A stretch of DNA of 37,188 nt from JALOPX01 sp041309605 (GTDB lineage: Bacteria; Krumholzibacteriota; Krumholzibacteriia; Krumholzibacteriales; Krumholzibacteriaceae), in NCBI GenBank assembly GCA_041309605.1, contig JBFYZH010000106.1, positions 1-37,188 on the forward strand, read 5' to 3'. The position numbers and the translations under genes are program-made. This document shows, piece after piece, positions 30,912-37,188 of the stretch. The notes beneath the pieces were generated by a model that saw only the letters and a program-made list of their open reading frames with translations, had not been told where the DNA came from and made no database searches. Every line of letters begins with the position of its first letter. The first letter of the stretch is position 1.

Positions 30912-31616
30912 ATGAACAGGATGATGACCAGGCCGGAATGGTTTCCGTACGGTGAGAAGGAGGCCGCCCGCGTCCTGACGGGTATAGTCGGGCCGGTGAA
31001 AAGGGCGGTCAGAAGGGAGCAGGATCCGTCGGTGACGCAGATCGCGAAAAAAACGAGGTCTCCCTTCAGGGTCCTTGTCTCCACAGTGATAAGCGCCCGA
31101 ACGAAGGACGAGGTCACCTCGGGGGCGAGCGCGAGGCTTTTCGCCCTCGCCGACACTCCGGAGAGGATGGCGGCTCTGAGGGTCGACAGGATAGAGAAGG
31201 CGATCTATCCCGCGGGCTTCTATAAGGTGAAGGCAAGAGCCATAAGGGATCTTTCGAAGAAGCTACTTGATGAATTCGGCGGGAAGGTGCCGCGGGTCAT
31301 CGAGGATCTTGTGACCCTGCCCGGTGTGGGCCGCAAGACGGCGAATTTGGTGGTGACGCTCGGATTCGGGCGCCCGGCGATCTGCGTCGACACGCACGTT
31401 CACAAGGTGACGAACAGGCTCGGCGTCTTACGCACAAAAAATCCCGAAGAGACGGAGTACGCCCTGCGAGAGGTTCTTCCGGTGAAACACTGGATCGAGA
31501 TCAACGATCTTCTCGTGATGTACGGCAAGGCCGTATGCACTCCGGTCTCGCCGCGTTGCTCCGGGTGCGCGATAAAAGGGCTCTGCCGCAAGGCGGGCGT
31601 CGTGAAATCGAGATGA
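30912..31616 (+). CDS. nth: Endonuclease III
   Basis: A 234-residue bifunctional DNA glycosylase/AP lyase for oxidised pyrimidines. The helix-hairpin-helix is LPGVGRKTANLVV with catalytic K142; the GPD-motif Asp is D160 in VDTHVHKVTNRL. The C-terminal [4Fe-4S] cluster has C209-x6-C216-x2-C219-x5-C225. An N-terminal extension of about 20 residues relative to the E. coli enzyme is present. The downstream 85-bp palindrome separates it from the M64 peptidase. Confidence 0.97.
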   Translation: MNRMMTRPEWFPYGEKEAARVLTGIVGPVKRAVRREQDPSVTQIAKKTRSPFRVLVSTVISARTKDEVTSGASARLFALADTPERMAALRVDRIEKAIYPAGFYKVKARAIRDLSKKLLDEFGGKVPRVIEDLVTLPGVGRKTANLVVTLGFGRPAICVDTHVHKVTNRLGVLRTKNPEETEYALREVLPVKHWIEINDLLVMYGKAVCTPVSPRCSGCAIKGLCRKAGVVKSR

Positions 31617-31629
31617 TGGCCGCTCGGGT

Positions 31630-31714
31630 GTAAGTCACAAGTCTCCCGCCCGGACAGTCCTCGCATGGCGCTGTGCGCCATGCTGCGGAACTCGCGACGA
31701 GACTTGTGACTTAC
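31630..31714. repeat. 85-bp nested palindromic element
   Basis: Outer arms GTAAGTCACAAGTCTC (31630-31645) and GAGACTTGTGACTTAC (31699-31714) are a perfect 16-bp inverted repeat. An inner perfect hairpin GCATGGCGC/GCGCCATGC (31663-31671/31675-31683) has a TGT loop. It begins 13 bp after nth. It has no coding capacity and no T-tract, and resembles a non-autonomous palindromic mobile repeat (MITE/REP-like). A structured RNA is also possible. Confidence 0.75.
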
Positions 31715-31773
31715 TCCCCTAACATCGTGAGGTTTTCCATGCGCCGTTCCGGATGCGTCGTGACACGATCTTT

Positions 31774-31802
31774 TTGACACCCGGCCGCGGCCGGGGTATC
31801 AT
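31774..31802 (+). promoter_or_regulatory. Promoter of the M64 peptidase with palindromic spacer
   Basis: TTGACA (31774-31779), a 17-bp spacer and TATCAT (31797-31802). The spacer contains the perfect 16-bp palindrome CCCGGCCGCGGCCGGG (31780-31795). The gene starts 46 nt downstream. Confidence 0.75.
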
Positions 31803-31848
31803 TCATGCAGGAGAAACCGTAACCGTACAACCCGCAAGGAGCCGCGAT

Positions 31849-33141
31849 ATGCGCCGTATTTTATATTTTCTTCTGGCACTCACGCTTGTTCCCGTTTCCG
31901 TTTCAGCCCGGCAGGCCGATTTCGACGAGTATTTCACCCCGGGTTGCCTGCGTGTCGATCTTTATCACACGGGGAGCGGCGACGGCGAGGTGTACGCCAT
32001 CGACGAGCTGATAAGGGAGCCTCACTGGGGCGGCAATCCCAGGCATCTTGTCGATGACATGAACCTCGGCGAACATCTGGTGACGGTGTTCGACCTCGCG
32101 TCCAACCGGCTGATCTTCTCGATGGGATATTGCACCCTTTTCGCGGAGTGGGCCACCACTGACGAGGCCCTCGCGGGAGGCACGAAGACATTTCACGAAT
32201 CGCTTCTCATACCGTGGCCCAGAAATCCCGTCCAGGTGCGCATCGACCGCAGGGACAGGTTTAACATCTTCAGGACGGTCTACGATTTTACCGTCGATCC
32301 GGGCGATTATCATATCTCGACCGAATCGAGGTATTCGCACTTCAAGGTGAAGAAGGTCATGGAAAACGGCGAACCGGGAAGCAAGGTCGACATAGCGATC
32401 CTCGCCGACGGCTACCGCGGCGACGAGATCCACAAGCTGGAGAACGACGTGGAGAAGTTCGTGAAGATACTTTTCAGCGTCGAGCCGTTCAGAAGCAGGA
32501 AGGACGATTTCAACGTGAGGCTCGTAAGGTCGGTCTCCGACGAATCGGGGGTGGACAACCCGAGGGAATCGAAATACAAAAACAACCTGATGGGGCTTTC
32601 GTTCAACAGCCTGGATCTGGACAGGTACATGCTTTCGCCGGAGAACAGGATCATCCGCGACGTCGCCGCCAAGGTCCCGTACGACCAGATAATCATCCTG
32701 GCGAACGAACAGAAATACGGCGGCGGAGGGATCTTCCGCCTCTACTCGACCGGGATCTCCGACAACGAGTTCGACGGTTATATCTTTGTCCACGAGTTCG
32801 GGCATGCCTTCGCCGGCCTGGCCGACGAATATTTCTCCTCGCAGGTGGCGTACAACGAGATGTATCCGCTCGATGTGGAGCCGTGGGAACCGAACATCAC
32901 AGCCATGCTCGATCCGAAGAACGTGAAGTGGGGTCACCTGATAGCGGAGGGAACCGCGGTTCCGACCCCGGACGATTCGCTTCACGCCGGCGTGACGGGA
33001 GTCTTCGAGGGGGCGGGTTATTCGGCGAAAGGGCTCTACAGGTCGTCGCGCGACTGCATCATGAAGTCGAAGACTCTTGACGGCTTCTGCCCGGCATGCC
33101 GGGCGGCGATCGAGAGGATGATAGATTTCCACACGAAGTGA
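31849..33141 (+). CDS. Secreted M64-family zinc metallopeptidase
   Basis: 430 residues. The signal peptide (MRRILYFLLALTLVPVSVSA) has a likely cut after A20. The N-terminal half forms a beta-rich M64 N-domain; IAILADGYRGDE opens the catalytic domain. The extended zinc motif HEFGHAFAGLADEY starts at H315, with H315/H319 and D326 as ligands and E316 as the general base: the M64 pattern HExxHxxxGLxDEY. C-terminal CIMKSKTLDGFCPACRAAIERMI is split here as CIMKSK, then FCPACR, typical of the family. Founding member is an IgA-cleaving protease of Clostridium ramosum, but most homologues are of unknown target. AAGGAG is 7 nt from ATG 31849. Confidence 0.93.
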   Translation: MRRILYFLLALTLVPVSVSARQADFDEYFTPGCLRVDLYHTGSGDGEVYAIDELIREPHWGGNPRHLVDDMNLGEHLVTVFDLASNRLIFSMGYCTLFAEWATTDEALAGGTKTFHESLLIPWPRNPVQVRIDRRDRFNIFRTVYDFTVDPGDYHISTESRYSHFKVKKVMENGEPGSKVDIAILADGYRGDEIHKLENDVEKFVKILFSVEPFRSRKDDFNVRLVRSVSDESGVDNPRESKYKNNLMGLSFNSLDLDRYMLSPENRIIRDVAAKVPYDQIIILANEQKYGGGGIFRLYSTGISDNEFDGYIFVHEFGHAFAGLADEYFSSQVAYNEMYPLDVEPWEPNITAMLDPKNVKWGHLIAEGTAVPTPDDSLHAGVTGVFEGAGYSAKGLYRSSRDCIMKSKTLDGFCPACRAAIERMIDFHTK

Positions 33142-33249
33142 CGCCGCGCCGGTGTTTGCGGGCCGGCCGGCCTCCGGCAGGACCGAAGCGGCAACGACCC
33201 TGACGCTCTGCGGGTTCGAAGCGACGACGGCAGTGGAGCTTTGCGGGCC

Positions 33250-33756
33250 TCAGGGCCCTATGTTCATCAGCCCTTCGCTGTCGAGAAATCTGCCGGCGTC
33301 CTCCGTCTTAAGCATCTCCATCTGCCTGAACTCGGCCTCGAGTATAGCGTAATGGCTCTGTTCCATGCTCGCCATGTAGACGAGTATCGATTTCGCGTTC
33401 GAATCGGCGGTATTGCCCGCCAGGTCCCTGTAGAATTTCTCGGCCAGTTTCTCGGCCTTCATGGCGACCTCGAAGAGTTCCTTCAAGGTGGCCTCTGCGG
33501 CCAGGGCGTCGTCGATCATCGGCACGATCGCCTTCGGAGGCAGAGCCAGTTTTACATCGGGAAATTTGTTTTCATATACATCGGTGAGAATCTTTTCGTG
33601 TTTTCTTTCCTGCGAGATCAGAAAATCCATCTTTTCCCTCAGGTCTTCGCTTCCGGCCATCTCCTTCATCCTCGTATAGAGCCTGACCGCGTCGATCTCC
33701 GACCTTATTCCTATGCCGAGTATCTCCAGCATGTTGAGGCTTCGTTTTCTTTCCAT
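33250..33756 (-). CDS. Ferritin-like/rubrerythrin-type diiron protein
   Basis: 168 residues forming a four-helix bundle with carboxylate/His ligands in ferritin-like spacing: E in RSEIDAVRLY, ExxH in SQERKHEKIL, E in KAEKLAEKFY and ExxH in MEQSHYAIL. The C-terminal rubredoxin domain of classical rubrerythrin is missing. Likely peroxide reduction or iron handling, with electrons from elsewhere. ATG 33756 with GAAAGGG about 8 nt upstream. It is third after trxB and fabL; the 47-bp gap has no obvious promoter, so co-transcription is likely. Confidence 0.88.
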   Translation of the reverse strand: MERKRSLNMLEILGIGIRSEIDAVRLYTRMKEMAGSEDLREKMDFLISQERKHEKILTDVYENKFPDVKLALPPKAIVPMIDDALAAEATLKELFEVAMKAEKLAEKFYRDLAGNTADSNAKSILVYMASMEQSHYAILEAEFRQMEMLKTEDAGRFLDSEGLMNIGP

Positions 33757-33803
33757 CGTTTCGCCCTTTCCGCGGCCGCCAGGCATCCTTCGCCGGCCGG
33801 CTG

Positions 33804-34553
33804 CTACAGTGTCAATCCCCCGTCGGCCACGATCGTCTGGCCGTGAATCCACGAAGCGTCCTCCGAAAGAAGAAATCCGGCCACCGAGGCTATCTCCTCC
33901 GGCCGCGCGATTCTCTTGAGCGGGGAGCGCGCCTTCCATTCCTGTACGATTTTTTCCTTGTCGGGAAAGTAATCGAGCGCCGAGGTGTCCACCGGCCCGC
34001 CGGAGACGGCGTTGACGTTTATCCCGCGAGGGGCCAGCTCGAGCGCGAAGTACCTCACAAGCGCCTCGAGGGCCGCCTTGCTCGCGCCTACCGCCGCATA
34101 GCCGGGAAGGCAGGTGCGGCTTCCTATCGAGGATATCGCCACTATCTTTCCGCCCGACTCGGGGAAGAGTTTCACGGCCTGCTGGGCAAGAAGCATGAAC
34201 GAGCGCGTGTTCGTGTTCATCGCCCTGTCCCATCCGAACCTGCCGATCCTATCGGCGGGGCCGAGGACGCCGGAGACGGCGTTGGATACGAGGAAATCGA
34301 GCGAGCCGAATTCCTCCTTTATGCGGTCGAACAGTTCCTTTATCTCCTTCGGTTCGGAAACGTCGGCCCTGATCACCACGCATCTTCTGCCTGACTTTTC
34401 GATCTCCGCGGCGGTGTGGTTCGCCGATTTCTCGTCCTTGACATAGTTGATCGCAACGTCGGCGCCCCTGGAGGCTATCATAAGCGATATCGCCCTTCCG
34501 ATCCCCCTCGAACCGCCTGTGACGAGCGCCTTTTTACCCTTGAAATCGTCCAT
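33804..34553 (-). CDS. fabL: FabL-type enoyl-ACP reductase (SDR family)
   Basis: 249-residue short-chain dehydrogenase. Cofactor loop TGGSRGIG, then NYVKDEKSA, suggests NADPH. SNAVSGVLGPA replaces the NNAG of ordinary SDRs, and the catalytic Tyr region reads GYAAVGASKAALEALVRYFALEL: V-G-A-S-K rather than YxxxK, as in FabL of Bacillus (TTVGVSKAALEAL). VNAVSGGPVDTSAL is also FabL-like. It should reduce trans-2-enoyl-ACP in fatty acid elongation; FabL enzymes are much less triclosan-sensitive than FabI. Start ATG 34553 (GAGG 7 nt upstream); an alternative ATG at 34574 overlaps the trxB stop as ATGA. Confidence 0.88.
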   Translation of the reverse strand: MDDFKGKKALVTGGSRGIGRAISLMIASRGADVAINYVKDEKSANHTAAEIEKSGRRCVVIRADVSEPKEIKELFDRIKEEFGSLDFLVSNAVSGVLGPADRIGRFGWDRAMNTNTRSFMLLAQQAVKLFPESGGKIVAISSIGSRTCLPGYAAVGASKAALEALVRYFALELAPRGINVNAVSGGPVDTSALDYFPDKEKIVQEWKARSPLKRIARPEEIASVAGFLLSEDASWIHGQTIVADGGLTL

Positions 34554-34570
34554 ATCCTTGCCTCTTCCAG

Positions 34571-35488
34571 TCATTCCCCCACTATATATCTCAACGCGTC
34601 GATGGAGGCCATGCATCCCATCCCGGCGGCCGAAATGGCCTGCCGGTAACGCGAGTCGCCGACATCCCCGGCGACGAAGATGCCGGGAACCGATGTCCCC
34701 GTGCGGCCGCTGACCGCGATGTAACCCTTGCTGTCGAGATCGATCTTTCCCTTGAAGACGCCGGTCGCGGGCGTATGGCCTATCGCGACGAAGATCCCCT
34801 CGACCTGAAGCGTCTTCGTTATTCCGGTCTTGACGTTTTTCAGAAGCACGCCGGTCACCCTGTCCTCGTCCACGCCCAGAATATCCACGACCACCGAATC
34901 CCATTCGAAGGCGATCTTTTTATTCCCGAACGCCCTGTTTTGCATCGCCTTCGAGGCGCGAAGTTCGTTGCGCCTGTGGATCACCGTGACCTTGCTTGCG
35001 AACCTCGTTAGGAAGGTGGCCTCCTCGATCGCCGTATCGCCTCCGCCGACGACCGCGATCTCCCTGCCGGTGAAGAAGAATCCGTCGCACGTGGCGCAGG
35101 CGGAGACCCCCTTGCCGCGAAGTTTCGCCTCGGACGGAATGCCGATCCACTGGGCCGACGATCCGGTGGCGATGATCACCGATTTCGCCTCGATCGTGCT
35201 CCTGCCGGCCGTCAGCCTGAAGGGGGGCCCCGCGATATCTATATCGGTCAGTTCCTCGCCGATGAATTCGGCGCCGAACCTCTTCGCCTGTTCGCGCATG
35301 CGGTTCATCAGTTCGGGGCCGTCTATCCCCTCGGGGAAGCCGGGGAAATTCTCGACCCCGGTCGTTATCATCAGCTGTCCGCCGGGATTCAGCCCGTCGA
35401 TGACGGCTGTTTTCATTTCGGCCCTTGTCGTATATATTGCGGCCGTCAATCCGGCCGGTCCCGATCCTACGATCGCCACGTCGTACAT
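34571..35488 (-). CDS. trxB: Thioredoxin reductase
   Basis: 305-residue NADPH-dependent flavoprotein that reduces thioredoxin. FAD motif GSGPAGLTAAIY (8-19), active-site disulfide C131-A-T-C134 (ACATCDGFFF), NADPH motif GGGDTAIEEATFL, HRR in VIHRRNELRAS, and the C-terminal FAD motif GIFVAGDVGDSRYRQAISAAGMG (split: GIFVAGDV, RQAISAAGMG). GGAGG is 7 nt from ATG 35488. It heads the trxB-fabL-ferritin-like operon and has a near-perfect promoter with a 130-nt leader containing a GC dyad. Confidence 0.97.
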   Translation of the reverse strand: MYDVAIVGSGPAGLTAAIYTTRAEMKTAVIDGLNPGGQLMITTGVENFPGFPEGIDGPELMNRMREQAKRFGAEFIGEELTDIDIAGPPFRLTAGRSTIEAKSVIIATGSSAQWIGIPSEAKLRGKGVSACATCDGFFFTGREIAVVGGGDTAIEEATFLTRFASKVTVIHRRNELRASKAMQNRAFGNKKIAFEWDSVVVDILGVDEDRVTGVLLKNVKTGITKTLQVEGIFVAIGHTPATGVFKGKIDLDSKGYIAVSGRTGTSVPGIFVAGDVGDSRYRQAISAAGMGCMASIDALRYIVGE

Positions 35489-35547
35489 TCCATGCCCTCC
35501 ATGCCGGCCCGCCCGAGGGGGGCCTTCAATATAGAGATCGATAGAGC

Positions 35548-35576
35548 GTTCGCCCCGGGTTCGTTCCCCGGGAACG
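35548..35576 (-). promoter_or_regulatory. GC-rich dyad in the trxB leader
   Basis: CGTTCCCCGGGAACG (35562-35576) is a 7-bp-arm palindrome around one C. It is preceded by a related half, CGTTCGCCCCGGG (35548-35560). It lies between the trxB promoter and start codon, so it is a candidate operator or attenuator. Confidence 0.4.
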
Positions 35577-35627
35577 TTTCTTTGAGATCCGCCCCGTTCG
35601 CGCGAGCACTGCACCCGCGAGTCCTGC

Positions 35628-35656
35628 ATTATAAAAGGGATTCAAGGCAATATCAA
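35628..35656 (-). promoter_or_regulatory. Promoter of the trxB operon
   Basis: On the minus strand TTGATA (35651-35656), a 17-bp spacer and a perfect TATAAT (35628-35633). The start site would be near 35621. Confidence 0.85.
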
Positions 35657-35707
35657 GGTAGTTCGGGGCTGTCGCCTGGTCGGGGCCGTCACCCTCCCGG
35701 CCGGCCC

Positions 35708-36559
35708 TCAGCTTTTCTTTCTCAGGCTTCTAAGGAGGGCCAGGTTCTCGACGTCTTCCTTCAGGTCGGGCCCTTTCGGCGTTTCCAGGATCATCGGCAC
35801 ATCCCTGAACCTCTTGTCGTTGACCAGCATGCGGAACGGCTCGATTCCGATCTCCCCCCTGCCGATCATCTCGTGGCGGTCCTTCCTTGAGCCCAATGGC
35901 GTCTTCGAGTCGTTGAGATGGAAGGCCTTGAGCCTGTCGAGCCCGAGGAGCCTGTCGAACGAATCGAAAACCGATTCGTACCGCTCCTTCGTCGAGATAT
36001 CGTACCCCGCGCAGAAGGTGTGGCAGGTGTCGTAGCAGAAACCCACCCTTTCCTTGTCCTTAACGAGGCCGTACATGGCGGAGAGTTCCTCGAAGGTGCG
36101 CCCCAGGGTCTGTCCCTGCCCGGCGGTTGTTTCAAGAAGTATGGCGTTTTTGTACCCCTTCGTTTTGCCGAAAAGGGCGTTGAGGCTCTCAGCTATCGCC
36201 GCGATCCCCGCCTCCTCGCCGGCCCCCCGGTGGCTTCCCGGGTGAAGGACGAGCCAGGGGATCCCGAGCGCCTCGCACCTTTCGATCTCGACGAGGAGGG
36301 CGTTTCGCGACTTCTCCAGAAGCTCCTTCTCGGGAGATGCTATATTAATGAGGTACGAGGAATGGGCCACTATGAAATCCGGATTATAGAGTTTCGCCCC
36401 CTCATGAAAGAGTCTTATCTCCTCGTCGGTCAACGGTTTGGCGCGCCACTGGTTGGAGCTTTTCACGAAAAGCTGGACGGAGTTGCACCCGATCCCCTTT
36501 CCTCTTTCGAGAGCCAGGTGAACGCCTTCCGATATCGACATGTGCGCACCGAGGTTCAT
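35708..36559 (-). CDS. nfo: Endonuclease IV (AP endonuclease)
   Basis: A 283-residue TIM-barrel enzyme with a trinuclear zinc site that nicks DNA at abasic sites. Landmarks: GAHMSISEGVHLAL (N-terminus), SVQLFVKSSNQWR, IVAHSSYLINIAS, WLVLHPGSHRGAG, ILLETTAGQG, VGFCYDTCHTFCAGYD, FHLNDSKTPLGSRKDRHEMIGRGEIG (here FHLNDSKTPLGSRKD then GRGEIG) and the metal-binding MILETPKG. All zinc-ligand strands are present. It completes a base-excision pair with nth in this window. Divergent from the DUF2007 gene. Confidence 0.97.
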   Translation of the reverse strand: MNLGAHMSISEGVHLALERGKGIGCNSVQLFVKSSNQWRAKPLTDEEIRLFHEGAKLYNPDFIVAHSSYLINIASPEKELLEKSRNALLVEIERCEALGIPWLVLHPGSHRGAGEEAGIAAIAESLNALFGKTKGYKNAILLETTAGQGQTLGRTFEELSAMYGLVKDKERVGFCYDTCHTFCAGYDISTKERYESVFDSFDRLLGLDRLKAFHLNDSKTPLGSRKDRHEMIGRGEIGIEPFRMLVNDKRFRDVPMILETPKGPDLKEDVENLALLRSLRKKS

Positions 36560-36640
36560 CTTCCTTCTTTCCCCCGTTCAGTCGATTCAGGCTGCGACGG
36601 CCGGCGTGCTCCGGAGTACGCCTCCCGCCGCGTTCCTTTA

Positions 36641-36669
36641 TTGAAAGATCGCCGGCAACGGAGTATCAT
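36641..36669 (+). promoter_or_regulatory. Promoter of the DUF2007-type gene
   Basis: TTGAAA (36641-36646), a 17-bp spacer and TATCAT (36664-36669), 29 nt before ATG 36699. Confidence 0.7.
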
Positions 36670-36698
36670 CATAGTGTCATTCAATCCGCGAGGTCAAT

Positions 36699-36944
36699 AT
36701 GGGAAATCTGCCGCATGAAGATGAGAGGCTGGTCGAGCTCGTCAATATCCAGGGCGAGATGGAAGCCGATATCCTGACCGGTATTCTCGAGTCGGAGGGG
36801 ATCAGGGTCCTCAAGAAATCTAACATGGCCCATGGCGCCCTCCCCTTCACGGTCGACGGGATGGGCGAGGTGAAGCTCTGCGTGATGGAAGAGGACGTGA
36901 CCATGGCAAGGATCGTCATCAAGGAATATCTTGAGAACAGGTAG
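36699..36944 (+). CDS. DUF2007-type putative signal-transducing protein
   Basis: 81 residues. VELVNIQGEMEADILTGILE, then SEGIRVLKKSN and VKLCVMEEDVTMARIVIKEY, match the small alpha/beta DUF2007 fold (annotated as putative prokaryotic signal transducing protein): a beta-alpha-beta unit resembling GlnB halves, in which an enzyme-like role is unproven. Cytoplasmic, no Cys cluster. GAGG is 5-6 nt from the ATG. Single gene with its own promoter, divergent from nfo. Confidence 0.8.
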   Translation: MGNLPHEDERLVELVNIQGEMEADILTGILESEGIRVLKKSNMAHGALPFTVDGMGEVKLCVMEEDVTMARIVIKEYLENR

Positions 36945-37095
36945 CCGGCCCTGACAATTTCGGGCGGGCCTTGTCGATCCAGGACTCTATCGCGCCCGTG
37001 AGCCTCGAACGTGTCAGCAGGGAGCCGAGGCATTCCTCGTCGCCGATAACGAAACGCCTGTCCCGGACGGCAAGCGACCCCCGGCGCTCGCGCAC
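36919..37095 (-). CDS. Possible 58-residue gene (uncertain)
   Basis: A GTG at 37095 opens 58 codons to TGA at 36919. The product has ordinary composition (LAVRDRRFVIGDEECLGSLL, then LTGAIESWIDKARPKLSG) and codon use like its neighbours. It overlaps the last 26 bp of the DUF2007 gene and begins inside the loop of a hairpin, without an SD. It may be real, a remnant of a longer gene, or chance. Confidence 0.25.
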   Translation of the reverse strand: MRERRGSLAVRDRRFVIGDEECLGSLLTRSRLTGAIESWIDKARPKLSGPATCSQDIP

Positions 37096-37105
37096 GGGGG
37101 TCGCT
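37073..37105. other. Strong 10-bp hairpin between convergent genes
   Basis: AGCGACCCCC (37073-37082) and GGGGGTCGCT (37096-37105) pair perfectly around a 13-nt loop. There is only a weak T run (CATTTG) on the + side. It could stop transcription from either direction. Confidence 0.5.
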
Positions 37106-37134
37106 CATTTGCCTGCCATGAATCCGAACCCTGA

Positions 37135-37188
37135 TCAGAGCATATCCTTGATAGCCTTCAGGGGGCGCACACGCACCGAGCTCGAAGC
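37135..37188 (-). CDS. C-terminal fragment of a gene entering the window
   Basis: The minus strand reads SSSVRVRPLKAIKDML then TGA at 37135. The ending (RPLKAIKDML) vaguely resembles the tail of HU-type DNA-binding proteins (FKAGKALKDAV), but 17 residues are too few to identify it. Confidence 0.35.
   Translation of the reverse strand, partial: ASSSVRVRPLKAIKDML

Noticed and set aside
37073..37105. Classical Rho-independent terminator
   Set aside because: The stem is perfect but neither side has a real T-tract, so I list it only as a hairpin.

Overview
This 37 kb window is a gene-dense piece of a diderm (Gram-negative-type) bacterial chromosome, G+C-rich by eye. I see no phage, IS element, CRISPR array or rRNA. 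Evidence for two membranes: an outer-membrane beta-barrel protein ending in Phe, a lipoprotein, and several signal peptides. Gene content (extended FolP, FabL-type enoyl reductase, pyruvoyl arginine decarboxylase with a deoxyhypusine-synthase-like enzyme, M64 peptidase, DUF362 ferredoxin protein) suggests an uncultured or little-studied lineage, perhaps a candidate phylum near the FCB group. That placement is inference. Housekeeping promoters are easy to read because many match TTGACA-17-TATAAT closely.

Layout. 1-1.5 kb: an unrecognised partial gene (-) and a nitrilase-superfamily amidase (+). 1.7-9.3 kb: a five-gene (+) operon behind a sigma-54-type promoter. It encodes a membrane protein with a decayed chemoreceptor tip, a CheA-like protein without a phosphorylatable His, a small HTH protein, a STAS-GAF-HD-GYP protein with a broken HD site, and an intact REC-GAF-HD-GYP response regulator. 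A terminator closes it. 9.7-16.1 kb (-): tRNA(CAU)-tilS-hpt-ftsH-folP-cdaA. 16.2-20.0 kb (+): a ketol-acid reductoisomerase homologue, a lipoprotein, gltX, then tRNA-Gln and tRNA-Glu with a terminator. 20.1-20.9 kb (-): arsR, a tiny membrane protein with an in-frame TGA (candidate selenoprotein), and an FmdB-type zinc ribbon. 21.1-23.1 kb (+): a thioredoxin-like domain fused to an outer-membrane barrel. 23.1-24.8 kb (-): a secreted CBM6-like protein with an in-frame TGA behind a perfect consensus promoter, then a DUF362 2x[4Fe-4S] protein. 25.0-27.9 kb (+): a 55-residue Lys/Ala protein, then a pyruvoyl arginine decarboxylase-agmatinase-deoxyhypusine-synthase-like polyamine operon. 28.0-33.1 kb: comM (+), acyl-CoA dehydrogenase (-), nth (+), an 85-bp nested palindrome, and a secreted M64 peptidase (+). 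33.2-36.6 kb (-): trxB-fabL-ferritin-like operon and nfo. 36.7 kb to the end: a DUF2007-type gene and fragments.

Themes. (1) A sensory operon built largely of catalytically dead homologues with one live c-di-GMP phosphodiesterase-type output. (2) A compact arginine to agmatine to putrescine to (probably) homospermidine route next to an extremely lysine-rich peptide. (3) Thiol/redox functions (thioredoxin-barrel fusion, trxB, ferritin-like protein, ArsR cluster), including a possible UGA-recoded small membrane protein. The strongest candidates for something undescribed are the pseudo-chemosensory operon, the TGA-containing ArsR-linked peptide, and the Lys-rich peptide beside the deoxyhypusine-synthase-like gene.
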